DNA from: Bog-473 sp963817735
GTDB taxonomy: Bacteria; Actinomycetota; Acidimicrobiia; Acidimicrobiales; RAAP-2
Reading direction: 5' to 3'
DNA: 64,000 nt
Assembly: GCA_963817735.1 (NCBI GenBank)
Contig: CAWFPP010000026.1
Span: 177,981-241,980 of the forward strand
The position numbers were made by a program, and so were the translations under genes. Numbering within the stretch: the first letter of the stretch is position 1; each line of letters opens with the position of its first letter. The notes beneath the pieces are model-generated. The model did no database searches and was not told the origin of the DNA. It saw only the letters and a program-made list of their open reading frames with translations. Positions 49,354-57,468 of the stretch are shown one piece after another.

Positions 49354-50251
49354 CGCCGACGCGGCGGCCTACGCGCTGGCGGTGAGCGACGCGGTCGGCC
49401 GCGCCCTCGCCGAAGACCTGGGCCCCGAAGGGGATCTCACGGCGGCCCTGGTGCCCGAGGACGTGCGCGCCCATTTCGTGCTGCGGGCCCGGCGGCCGGG
49501 GGTACTGGCGGGCCGCGACTGCGCCGCCGAGACGTTCCGGCGCCTCGGTCCCGACCTCGAGCTGGTGTGGCTGGCCGCGGACGGCGACGAGCTGGCGTCC
49601 GGCGACACCGTCCTGGAGGTCACCGGCGCGCTGCGGCCGATCCTGACGGCGGAGCGCACCGCGCTCAACTTCCTCGGACGCCTGTCCGGCATCGCCACGC
49701 TGACGGCGCAGTTCGTCACCGCCGCGCACGAGCGCAATCCCTCGGTGGCCGTGCTCGATACGCGCAAGACGACACCGGGGCTCCGCGTCCTCGAAAAGGC
49801 GGCCGTGCGGGCGGGCGGGGGGACGAGCCACCGCTTCGGCCTGTCCGATGCCGTCCTCGTCAAGGACAACCACCTGGCCGGGACGAGCATCGCCGACGCG
49901 GTGGGCCGGGCCCGCGCGTTGTGGCCCGGCCGGATGGTGGAGATCGAGTGCGATGCCCTCGACCAGGTGGCCGAGGCCGCCCGCGCCGGGGCGGACGCCG
50001 TGCTGCTCGACAACATGGATCCGGGCACGGTCGCGGAGGCCATTGCGGTCGCCCGCCTCGAGGCGGCCGGGCCGATCCTCACCGAGGTGTCGGGCGGGGT
50101 GACGCTGGCCACCATCGGCGCGTACGCCGCGGCGGGGCCCGACCGGATTTCTGTCGGCGCGCTGACGCATTCCGCACCCGTGCTCGACCTCGGGCTCGAC
50201 CTGGTCTGGGCCAGGGCGGGGTCCGACGGTGTGCGCACCGGGGGGCGATGA
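49346..50251 (+). CDS. nadC: Nicotinate-nucleotide pyrophosphorylase (quinolinate phosphoribosyltransferase)
   Basis: 301 residues from ATG 49346 with GGGGGGGA 6 nt upstream. ERTALNFLGRLSGIATLTA, DTRKTTPGLR, HRFGLSDAVLVKDNHL and DAVLLDNMDP are the phosphoribosyltransferase type II signatures; TEVSGGVTLATIGAYAAAGP follows. Turns quinolinate plus PRPP into nicotinate mononucleotide. nadA is not in the window. Confidence 0.95.
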   Translation: MGDADAAAYALAVSDAVGRALAEDLGPEGDLTAALVPEDVRAHFVLRARRPGVLAGRDCAAETFRRLGPDLELVWLAADGDELASGDTVLEVTGALRPILTAERTALNFLGRLSGIATLTAQFVTAAHERNPSVAVLDTRKTTPGLRVLEKAAVRAGGGTSHRFGLSDAVLVKDNHLAGTSIADAVGRARALWPGRMVEIECDALDQVAEAARAGADAVLLDNMDPGTVAEAIAVARLEAAGPILTEVSGGVTLATIGAYAAAGPDRISVGALTHSAPVLDLGLDLVWARAGSDGVRTGGR

Positions 50252-50254
50252 CGC

Positions 50255-51106
50255 GTGCTCCTGGTCATCGACGTGGGGAACACCGAGACGGTCATCGGCC
50301 TCTACGCGCCGGACGCGGACGGCGACCTGCCGCCGCCCGAGGAGAGCATCGGCGTCGGCATCGGGACCGAGCACGACCCGACGGCGCCGCGCGGGCTGAC
50401 CCATCACTGGCGCCTCTCGACCAGCTCCAGCCGCACGCCCGACGAGCACGCGGTGCTCCTCACCCAGCTGTTGGACCTCGAGGGCCTCGACATCTCCACG
50501 TCGGTCACGGGCATCGCCGTCTGCTCCTCGGTGCCCCACGTGACCACCGAGCTGCGCCAGATGGCGTCGCGCTGGTTCTCCGAGCTGCCGAGTGTCGTAC
50601 TCGGGCCCGGGACCAAGAGCGGCATGCCCATCCTGTACGACAATCCCAAGGAGGTCGGCGCGGACCGGATCGCCGACGCGGTCGGCGCCTATGACCTCTA
50701 CGGCGGCCCGTGTGTGGTGGTCGACATGGGCACGGCCACGACGGTGGAGGCCATCAGCGCGAAGGGCGAGTACATGGGCGGCGCCATCACACCCGGCGTG
50801 GGCGTCAGCCTCGACGCCCTCTACCAGTCGGCGGCCGCCCTGCGCCGGGTGGAGCTGATCGAGCCGCGCAGCGTCATCGGCCGCTCCACGGTGGAGTCGA
50901 TCGAGTCGGGCACGCTCTACGGCTTCGCCGGCCTGGTCGACTCGCTGGCCCGGCGCTTCATGGAAGAGCTCGGCCCGGCGACCGTGGTGGCCACCGGAGG
51001 GTTCAGTTCGCTCATTGCGCCGTATTCGGACACCATTGAGCACGTGGAGCCCTGGCTGACCCTGCACGGCCTGCGCATCGTGTACGAGCGCAACGTCCCT
51101 TCATGA
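50255..51106 (+). CDS. coaX: Type III pantothenate kinase
   Basis: 283 residues from GTG 50255. DVGNTETVIGLY (phosphate 1), GADRIADAVGAYDLYGG, VVVDMGTATTVEAIS and MGGAITPGVGVSLDALYQ (phosphate 2 and K+ site), then VVATGGFSSL. An insertion of about 20 residues (DADGDLPPPEESIGVGIG) after the first strand is longer than in most CoaX. Uses the pantothenate made by panC/panD upstream. ATGA overlap with lysS. Confidence 0.92.
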   Translation: MLLVIDVGNTETVIGLYAPDADGDLPPPEESIGVGIGTEHDPTAPRGLTHHWRLSTSSSRTPDEHAVLLTQLLDLEGLDISTSVTGIAVCSSVPHVTTELRQMASRWFSELPSVVLGPGTKSGMPILYDNPKEVGADRIADAVGAYDLYGGPCVVVDMGTATTVEAISAKGEYMGGAITPGVGVSLDALYQSAAALRRVELIEPRSVIGRSTVESIESGTLYGFAGLVDSLARRFMEELGPATVVATGGFSSLIAPYSDTIEHVEPWLTLHGLRIVYERNVPS

Positions 51107-52542
51107 GCGAGCAGCCCCGGGAAGGATCCACGCCGGCGGAGATCCCGTACCGCTTCGATCGCACGCACGAGACGGCGGCCGTCGTCGAGGCCTGGTCGGC
51201 GCTCGCCCCCGGCGAGGAGTCCGGCGTCACCGTCGGGGTGGCCGGCCGCCTGATGCTGCTCCGCAACCAGGGCAAGGCCGCCTTCGGCGAGCTGCGCGAC
51301 GCGTCGGGCGCGCTGCAGCTGTTCGCCCGCGCCGCGGTGACGGAGCGCTTCGACGAGTTCGTGAAGCTGAATCTCGGCGACTGGATCGGCGCGACGGGCG
51401 AGGTCGTGCGGACCCGGCGCGGCGAGCTCTCGGTCATGGTCAAGGAGTGGACGCTGCTGGCCGAGGCGCGGCGCAACTTCGGCGACAAGTGGCACGGTGT
51501 CAGTGACGTCGAGACGCGCTACCGCCAGCGCGAGGTCGACCTGTGGGCCAACGAGCGCTCGCGCCAGCTGCTGCAGATGCGCAGCGACGTCGTGCGCAAC
51601 ATGCGCCGGCGCCTGTGGGAACAGGGCTTCGTGGAGGTGGAGACGCCGTTGCTGCACCCGATCGCCGGCGGCGCCACGGCGCGGCCCTTCGTCACGCATC
51701 ACAACACGTTCGACACCGACTTCTACCTGCGCGTGGCACCGGAGCTGTACCTCAAGCGGCTTGTCGTCGGCGGCTTCGACAAGGTGTTCGAGATCGGCCG
51801 CAGCTTCCGCAACGAGGGCATCTCGCCGCGCCACAACCCCGAGTTCACGACGCTCGAGCTCTACCAGGCCTACGCGGACTACACCGACACCATGGTCATC
51901 TTCGAGGAGTTGGTGGCCGGGCTGGCGCTCGACGTGCGCGGCACGACGAAGCTCTCCTACGGCGGGCGGGACCTCGACCTGACGACGCCGTGGCGGCGCG
52001 CCACCATGAGCGAGCTCGTCGCGGAGGCCACCGGCTTCACGCTCGACGTGCGCTCGCCGCGTGAGGAGCTGGCGAGGGTGGCGACCGAGGTCGGTATCGA
52101 GGTCGACGCCGCGTGGGGACCGGGCAAGATCCTCCTCGAGATCTACGAGAAGACGACCGAGCCCGAGCTGTGGGGCCCCGTGTTCGTCATGGACTACCCG
52201 GCCGAGGTGTCGCCGCTGGCGCGACGCCACCGCGACGGACCAGAGCTCGTCGAGCGCTACGAGCCGGTGGTGGCCGGCCGCGAGTTGGGCAACGGGTTCA
52301 CCGAGCTCGTCGATCCCGACGACCAGCGGGCCCGCTTCGAGGAGCAGGCGGCCAAGGCCCGGGCCGGTGACGACGAGGAGTCCGCGGTGGTGGACGAGGA
52401 GTATCTCCGCGCCCTCGAGTACGGGTTGCCCCCGACGTCGGGGTTCGGGCTCGGCGTCGACCGGTTGCTGATGCTGCTCGGCGACGTGGCCAACATCCGT
52501 GAGGTCATCGCCTTCCCCACGCTGCGGCCGGACCGGGGTTGA
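51103..52542 (+). CDS. lysS: Lysyl-tRNA synthetase, class II
   Basis: 479 residues. An OB-fold anticodon-binding domain comes first (GVAGRLMLLRNQGKAAFGEL). Class II motif 1 lies in FVEVETPLLHPIAGGATARP, motif 2 in FEIGRSFRNEGISPRHNPEF and motif 3 in GFGLGVDRLLMLLGD. Charges tRNA-Lys. Last gene of the panC-lysS operon. Confidence 0.95.
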   Translation: MSEQPREGSTPAEIPYRFDRTHETAAVVEAWSALAPGEESGVTVGVAGRLMLLRNQGKAAFGELRDASGALQLFARAAVTERFDEFVKLNLGDWIGATGEVVRTRRGELSVMVKEWTLLAEARRNFGDKWHGVSDVETRYRQREVDLWANERSRQLLQMRSDVVRNMRRRLWEQGFVEVETPLLHPIAGGATARPFVTHHNTFDTDFYLRVAPELYLKRLVVGGFDKVFEIGRSFRNEGISPRHNPEFTTLELYQAYADYTDTMVIFEELVAGLALDVRGTTKLSYGGRDLDLTTPWRRATMSELVAEATGFTLDVRSPREELARVATEVGIEVDAAWGPGKILLEIYEKTTEPELWGPVFVMDYPAEVSPLARRHRDGPELVERYEPVVAGRELGNGFTELVDPDDQRARFEEQAAKARAGDDEESAVVDEEYLRALEYGLPPTSGFGLGVDRLLMLLGDVANIREVIAFPTLRPDRG

Positions 52543-52757
52543 ACGACAGCGGGACAAACGACATCGGGACAACGGGGCGCAACGGCGCGAGCGACCAGGA
52601 ACGATCCGTGTCGCCCGCTTTCTTCGGATGTCCTTATGCGGCGGGACCTTCCCTCAAACCTCGCTCATGGTTCCCTCACATCTCGCGCCCAGTGTGGAAC
52701 GTGCCGCCACATGGAGGCGGAGCGTGCAGAGCGCACCCGACATCCAAGGAGAACACA

Positions 52758-53111
52758 ATGTTTCGCACGATCATTGCGGGCGCCGCAGCCGCCGGCGCCC
52801 TGACCCTCGGCGTGGCCGGCGTCGCCGGTGCGTCGACCCCGACCTCCGGCTCGACGGGGACGCCTTCGGCCGCCTTGTGCGCCAAGCTCCCCACCATTCA
52901 GGCCAAGGTCCAGGAGGTGGAGGCCAAGCTGTCGACGTGGGCGCCCAAGGCGGAGGCCCGTGAGGCCAAGGCAAGGACGGCCGGCCACACCAAGCGCGCC
53001 GAGGCCATCGCCAACCGGATCACCAAGGTGCAGAACCGTGAGACCAAGGTGAACGCCCGGCTGGCCAAGGCCCAGGCGGCGTGCAGCGCCAGCGGGACGA
53101 GCGCCGGCTGA
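52758..53111 (+). CDS. Small secreted Ala/Lys-rich coiled-coil protein
   Basis: 117 residues from ATG 52758 with AAGGAGA 6 nt upstream. Signal peptide about 1-27 (TIIAGAAAAGALTLGVAGVAGA, cleavage near GAS). The mature part is a lone cysteine, then heptad-like helices (IQAKVQEVEAKLSTWAPKAE, KVQNRETKVNARLAKAQAAC), basic and alanine-rich, ending with a second cysteine. No family recognised. The 215 nt upstream hold no gene and presumably carry the promoter. Convergent with the prenyltransferase gene, 9 nt apart. Confidence 0.72.
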   Translation: MFRTIIAGAAAAGALTLGVAGVAGASTPTSGSTGTPSAALCAKLPTIQAKVQEVEAKLSTWAPKAEAREAKARTAGHTKRAEAIANRITKVQNRETKVNARLAKAQAACSASGTSAG

Positions 53112-53120
53112 CCGCGCGGG

Positions 53121-54095
53121 TCAGCCCGGAAGGTCGCTCAGCAGTTCGGTCGCCAACGCGGAGAGTCCGGCCCGCAGCTCGGGCCGGCTGATCCCGGCGG
53201 TGGCCTTCTGCGCGTCGGCGACGTAGCGGCGGGCGACATCAACGGACTCGGCGATCCCCGCCGACGCCATCACGATGGCGCGGGCCTTGTCGCGTTCGGG
53301 TTGCGCCAGCGGCGTGCCGAGGAGCGACCGCAGGTCGGGCCCGGCGTCGGGATCGGCCAGCGCCACGAGCGCCGGCAGCGTGTAGATGCCCTCGGCCAGG
53401 TCCTGTCCCGCCGGCTTCTGCAGCTGGCTCTCGGTGGCCGTGATGTCGAGGATGTCGTCGCGGATCTGGAACACCATGCCGAAGCAGAGCCCGAACTCGG
53501 TGCAGGCGTCGACCTCGGCCGCCGGCAACCCGCCGGTCAACGCGCCGATGCGGCACGACGTCGCGGTGAGCGCAGCCGTCTTGCCGCTGATCGACGCGAA
53601 GTAGTCGTCGCGACTGCGGGTGATCTGGAAAGCCGAGCGCACCTCGGTCACCTGGCCCTGGCACAGCCGGCCCAGGGTGTCGGCCAGCAGCTTCGCGATG
53701 TCGGTGCCCAGGCTGGCCGCGATGGCGGCGCTGCGCGCCAGCAGGTAGTCGCCGGCGACGATGGCGACCAGGTTCCCGAAGCGGCTGTTGACGCTCTCGA
53801 CGTTGCGCCGGATGGTCGCCTCGTCGATCACATCGTCGTGATAGAGGGAGGCCAGGTGGACCAGCTCCACCGCCACCCCGCCCATCAGCTCGTCCTCGGT
53901 GGCGTCGCGGCTGCCGGCGGTGGCCGCAGCCAGGGCCAGGAGGGGTCGCAGGCGTTTCCCCCCGGCCGCGATCAGGTGGGTGGTGACCTCGTCGAGGAAG
54001 CCGTCGCCGGTGACGACGGCGGTGGTGAGCAGGGGTTCGAGACGCCGCAGTCCCTCTTGCAGGCGGGGCAGGCCGAGGGCCTCTGTCGGGTTCAC
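53121..54095 (-). CDS. Long-chain polyprenyl diphosphate synthase
   Basis: 324 residues from GTG 54095 (GGAG just upstream); the frame runs 13 codons further. GGKRLRP, first Asp-rich motif HDDVID, GNLVAIVAGDYLLA, GKTAAL and second Asp-rich motif FQIRDDILD are the trans-prenyltransferase signatures. Extends farnesyl or geranylgeranyl diphosphate to a C40-C50 chain, probably the menaquinone tail. Linked by function to the isoprenoid genes ispD and ispF at 60.6-61.8 kb. Confidence 0.92.
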   Translation of the reverse strand: MNPTEALGLPRLQEGLRRLEPLLTTAVVTGDGFLDEVTTHLIAAGGKRLRPLLALAAATAGSRDATEDELMGGVAVELVHLASLYHDDVIDEATIRRNVESVNSRFGNLVAIVAGDYLLARSAAIAASLGTDIAKLLADTLGRLCQGQVTEVRSAFQITRSRDDYFASISGKTAALTATSCRIGALTGGLPAAEVDACTEFGLCFGMVFQIRDDILDITATESQLQKPAGQDLAEGIYTLPALVALADPDAGPDLRSLLGTPLAQPERDKARAIVMASAGIAESVDVARRYVADAQKATAGISRPELRAGLSALATELLSDLPG

Positions 54096-54153
54096 TGCTC
54101 CAAACGTTAGGGCACGACCGCCGAATGCGGACAACTACCAGGTAGAAGGGACC

Positions 54154-54170
54154 CCGGGCATCGTGCCCGG
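54154..54170. other. Perfect hairpin between divergent prenyltransferase and clpC genes
   Basis: CCGGGCA-TCG-TGCCCGG, a seven-pair stem with a three-base loop. It lies upstream of both genes, so it could be a protein-binding dyad rather than a terminator. Confidence 0.45.
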
Positions 54171-54231
54171 CACCGATTTCCTCCGAGATGCCGGACGCCA
54201 TGGCTGCGGCGTGATGGACTAAGGCCACGGG

Positions 54232-54237
54232 TACACT
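54232..54237 (+). promoter_or_regulatory. Possible -10 element of clpC
   Basis: TACACT lies 39 nt before GTG 54277, leaving room for the AGGAGAGG ribosome-binding site. No clear -35 or CtsR-like operator is seen. Confidence 0.3.
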
Positions 54238-54276
54238 GAGCCGAGAAGCAAGAGGAAACAAGGAGAGGCGGTCAGG

Positions 54277-56787
54277 GTGTTCGAACGTTTCACCGACCGG
54301 GCCCGGAGGGTGTTGGTGCTGGCGCAGGAGGAAGCGCGCCTGCTCAATCACAGCTTCATCGGTACCGAGCACATTCTCCTCGGGTTGATCCACGAGGGGG
54401 AGGGCGTCGCCGCGAAGGCCCTCGAGTCCCTGGGGATCTCCCTCGAGGCCGTGCGCGAGAAGGTGGAAGAGACGATCGGCATGGCCGGCACCGCGCCGAG
54501 CGGCTCGCCGCCCTTCACGCCGCGCGCCAAGAAGGTCCTGGAGCTCTCCCTGCGCGAGGCGCTGCAGCTTGGGCACAGCTACATCGGCACCGAGCACATG
54601 CTGCTCGGCCTCGTGCGCGAGGGCGAGGGCGTGGCGGCCACCGTGCTGGTCAGTCTCGGGGCCGACCTCGGCCGCGTGCGCCAGCAGGTGATCCAGCTGA
54701 TGTCGGGCAACCAGGGCAAGGAGTCCGTGGGCGCCAGCCAGGGCTCGAGCTCGGGTGACAACCCGTCGGGCTCGCCGGTCCTCGACCAGTTCGGCCGCAA
54801 CCTGACCCAGCTGGCCCGCGACGGCAAGCTCGACCCCGTCATCGGACGTGCCAAAGAGATCGAGCGGGTGATGCAGGTCCTCTCGCGCCGCACCAAGAAC
54901 AACCCCGTCCTCATCGGCGAACCCGGTGTCGGCAAGACGGCCATCGTCGAGGGCCTGGCCCAGCGCATCGTGTCCAACGAGGTGCCCGAGACGCTGACGG
55001 GCAAGCAGCTCTACACGCTCGACCTCGGCGCGCTGGTGGCGGGCAGCCGCTACCGCGGTGACTTCGAGGAGCGCTTGAAGAAGGTCCTCAAGGAGATCCG
55101 CACCCGCGGCGACATCGTCCTGTTCATCGACGAGATCCACACCCTCGTCGGCGCCGGCGCGGCCGAGGGTGCCATCGACGCCGCCTCCATCCTCAAGCCG
55201 ATGCTGGCCCGTGGCGAGCTGCAGACCGTCGGCGCCACGACGATCGACGAGTACCGCAAGCACCTCGAGAAGGACGCCGCGCTCGAGCGGCGCTTCCAGC
55301 CGGTCAAGGTCGACCAGCCGACGGTGGCGCTGACCATCGACATCCTCAAGGGCCTGCGCGACCGCTACGAGTCGCACCACGCGGTGAGCATCACCGACCA
55401 GGCCTTGGTGGCCGCGGCCAACCTGGCCGACCGCTACCTGGCCGACCGCTACCTGCCGGACAAGGCGATCGACCTCATTGACGAGGCGGGCAGCCGCCTG
55501 CGCATCCGGCGCATGAGCACCCCGCCGGACGCCAAGAAGCTCGACGAGGAGATCGCGCGCCTGCGGGCCGACAAGGAGGCCGCCATCGAGAAGGGGGCCT
55601 TCGAGCAGGCCAAGAAGCTGGCCGAGCAGGAGAAGGAGCGCCTGGACCGCAAGGAGAGCCAGGAGGCCGAGCTGCGGGCCGAGGGCGTCGACCTGTTCGA
55701 CGTCGTCGACGAGGAGGTCATCGCCGAGGTGCTGGCCGCCTGGACCGGCATCCCCGTCTACCGCCTCACCGAGGAGGAGACGGCCAAGCTCCTGCGCATG
55801 GAGGACGAGCTGCACAAGCGCGTGATCGGCCAGGAGGAGGCGCTCAAGGCGTTGTCCCGGGCCATCCGCCGCACGCGGGCCGGCCTCAAGGACCCCAAGC
55901 GCCCGAGCGGGTCGTTCATCTTCCTCGGGCCGACCGGCGTCGGGAAGACCGAGCTGGCCAAGACGCTGGCCGAGTTCCTCTTCGACGACGAGGACGCGCT
56001 CATTCAGCTCGACATGTCCGAGTACATGGAGAAGCACACGGTCAGCCGGCTGGTCGGCTCGCCTCCCGGCTACGTCGGGTACGAGGAGGGCGGCCAGCTC
56101 ACCGAGGCCGTGCGGCGCAAGCCGTTCTCGGTCGTACTGTTCGACGAGGTCGAGAAGGCGCACCCTGACGTGTTCAACACGCTGTTGCAGATCCTCGAGG
56201 ACGGGCGGCTGACCGACGCCCAGGGTCGCTCGGTCGACTTCAAGAACACCGTGCTGATCATGACCTCGAACCTCGGAACGGCAGACCTGCGCAAGGCCAA
56301 CATCGGCTTCGCCAAGACGTCGGAGGCCGTCACCTACGAGCGGATGAAGGCCAAGGTGGACGAGGCGCTCAAGGCGCACTTCCGCCCCGAGTTCCTGAAC
56401 CGCATCGACGAGGTGATCGTCTTCCACGAGCTCTCGCGGGCCGAGGTCACCGAGATCGTCGACCTCCTCATGTCGCGCACCGTCAGGCAGCTCTCTGACC
56501 AGGGCATCGGCTTGGAGCTGACGCCGGCCGCCCGGGCCCTCCTGGCCGAGAAGGGCTACGACCCCCAGCTGGGGGCGCGGCCGCTGCGCCGGGCCATCCA
56601 GCAGCTGGTCGAGGACCCGCTGTCCGAGCGCATCCTCTGGAAGGAATTCCGTGTCGGCGAGACCATCGTGGTCGACGTCGAGGAGTCGCCCATCGACGGC
56701 GAGGGCCCGCAGCTCAGCTTCACGGCGATCGAGGGCATTCAGCCCCCACCGCTCGAGCTGGCCGGCGCCGGAGCCGACGCCGAGTAA
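54277..56787 (+). CDS. clpC: ClpC, AAA+ unfoldase of the Clp protease
   Basis: 836 residues from GTG 54277. Two Clp_N repeats (FTDRARRVLVLAQEEARLLN and FTPRAKKVLELSLREALQLG), first ATPase with GEPGVGKT, a UVR-containing middle domain (DEEIARLRADKEAAIEKGAF), second ATPase with GPTGVGKT, and a C-terminal D2-small domain ending in an acidic tail. Unfolds substrates for ClpP in the cytoplasm; essential in mycobacteria. No mcsA/mcsB/ctsR neighbours. Confidence 0.97.
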   Translation: MFERFTDRARRVLVLAQEEARLLNHSFIGTEHILLGLIHEGEGVAAKALESLGISLEAVREKVEETIGMAGTAPSGSPPFTPRAKKVLELSLREALQLGHSYIGTEHMLLGLVREGEGVAATVLVSLGADLGRVRQQVIQLMSGNQGKESVGASQGSSSGDNPSGSPVLDQFGRNLTQLARDGKLDPVIGRAKEIERVMQVLSRRTKNNPVLIGEPGVGKTAIVEGLAQRIVSNEVPETLTGKQLYTLDLGALVAGSRYRGDFEERLKKVLKEIRTRGDIVLFIDEIHTLVGAGAAEGAIDAASILKPMLARGELQTVGATTIDEYRKHLEKDAALERRFQPVKVDQPTVALTIDILKGLRDRYESHHAVSITDQALVAAANLADRYLADRYLPDKAIDLIDEAGSRLRIRRMSTPPDAKKLDEEIARLRADKEAAIEKGAFEQAKKLAEQEKERLDRKESQEAELRAEGVDLFDVVDEEVIAEVLAAWTGIPVYRLTEEETAKLLRMEDELHKRVIGQEEALKALSRAIRRTRAGLKDPKRPSGSFIFLGPTGVGKTELAKTLAEFLFDDEDALIQLDMSEYMEKHTVSRLVGSPPGYVGYEEGGQLTEAVRRKPFSVVLFDEVEKAHPDVFNTLLQILEDGRLTDAQGRSVDFKNTVLIMTSNLGTADLRKANIGFAKTSEAVTYERMKAKVDEALKAHFRPEFLNRIDEVIVFHELSRAEVTEIVDLLMSRTVRQLSDQGIGLELTPAARALLAEKGYDPQLGARPLRRAIQQLVEDPLSERILWKEFRVGETIVVDVEESPIDGEGPQLSFTAIEGIQPPPLELAGAGADAE

Positions 56788-56799
56788 CGACGCTGTTGT

Positions 56800-56825
56800 C
56801 TGCCCGGGCCTGCGCGCCCGGGCAG
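56800..56825. terminator. Ten-pair hairpin between convergent clpC and GNAT genes
   Basis: CTGCCCGGGC, loop CTGCGC, GCCCGGGCAG: a perfect ten-pair stem between stops at 56787 and 56827. Position and symmetry fit a bidirectional terminator; there is no U-tract. Confidence 0.75.
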
Positions 56826-56826
56826 G

Positions 56827-57355
56827 TCAGCTCTCCCAGCAATAACTGAATTCTCCGCGCAACGCCGCGGTGTACCCCGGGAGTTGACGCGCCTGGAAGT
56901 TCGGATTGCCCGCTCCGGCAGGCGCATAGCGCAGCCCGAGCGTGTCGGCCGGTTCGAAGTGGAAGCGCCCGTAGTAGGCCGGGTCGCCGAGCAGCACCAG
57001 CAGGGGCCACTGCCGCTCCTCGGCGGTGTGGAGCAGGGCGATCATGAGCACGGTGCCGAAACCCTGGCCCTGGCTCGACGTCGCCACACAGACGGGTGCC
57101 ACTCCCGCCACCGCGGTGGCGCAGCCGTCGAGGCGGCCCGGCGCAGCCTGCAGGTGGCCGACGACCGCCCCGTCCTGGTCGGCCACCAGCTCGATGCACG
57201 TTTCCCCGGGGCACGCCTCCCAGGTGCCCCGGACGATGGCGAGCTCCTCGGCGGCGTCGCGCGCGCGCTCCGTAGGAGAACGCGTCCCCGACGACCGCGA
57301 GGATCCCCGCGGCGTCGTCGGCGCGGGCGGGACGGATGGTCGGCGTCGGCGTCAC
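56827..57355 (-). pseudogene. GNAT family N-acetyltransferase, interrupted by a +1 frameshift
   Basis: From GTG 57355 the frame reads TIRPARADDAAGILAVVGDA then FSY, the normal start of a GNAT domain, and then derails at about 57271. In the next frame the fold continues ERARDAAEELAIVRGTWEAC, ADQDGAVVGHLQAAP, then VAPVCVATSSQGQGFGTVLM (acetyl-CoA pyrophosphate loop QGQGFG) and LLGDPAYYGRFHFEPA. Skipping one base joins them into about 175 residues. Resembles YhbS-like acetyltransferases. Decay or sequence error cannot be separated here. Confidence 0.75.
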
Positions 57356-57456
57356 GGGAGTCGCTCGCCGTTCCCGGTGGTGCCCATGCACTGAGCCTGC
57401 CATCGACCGGGCCACCGCGGCACGCCAGGATCCCGTCCGGCGTGACACCCCTCCCG

Positions 57457-57462
57457 TAGGGT
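57457..57462 (+). promoter_or_regulatory. Putative -10 element of radA
   Basis: TAGGGT ends 6 nt before ATG 57469, identical in sequence and spacing to the element before the sigma gene. Predicts a leaderless radA mRNA. Confidence 0.45.
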
Positions 57463-57468
57463 GCCGCC

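Noticed and set aside
52539..52757. N-terminal extension of the small secreted protein
   Set aside because: The open frame upstream of ATG 52758 lacks a signal peptide and ribosome-binding site, whereas ATG 52758 has both.
53239..56427. A 1062-codon leftward frame spanning clpC
   Set aside because: It is antisense to clpC and part of the prenyltransferase gene in the wrong frame, a high-GC shadow.
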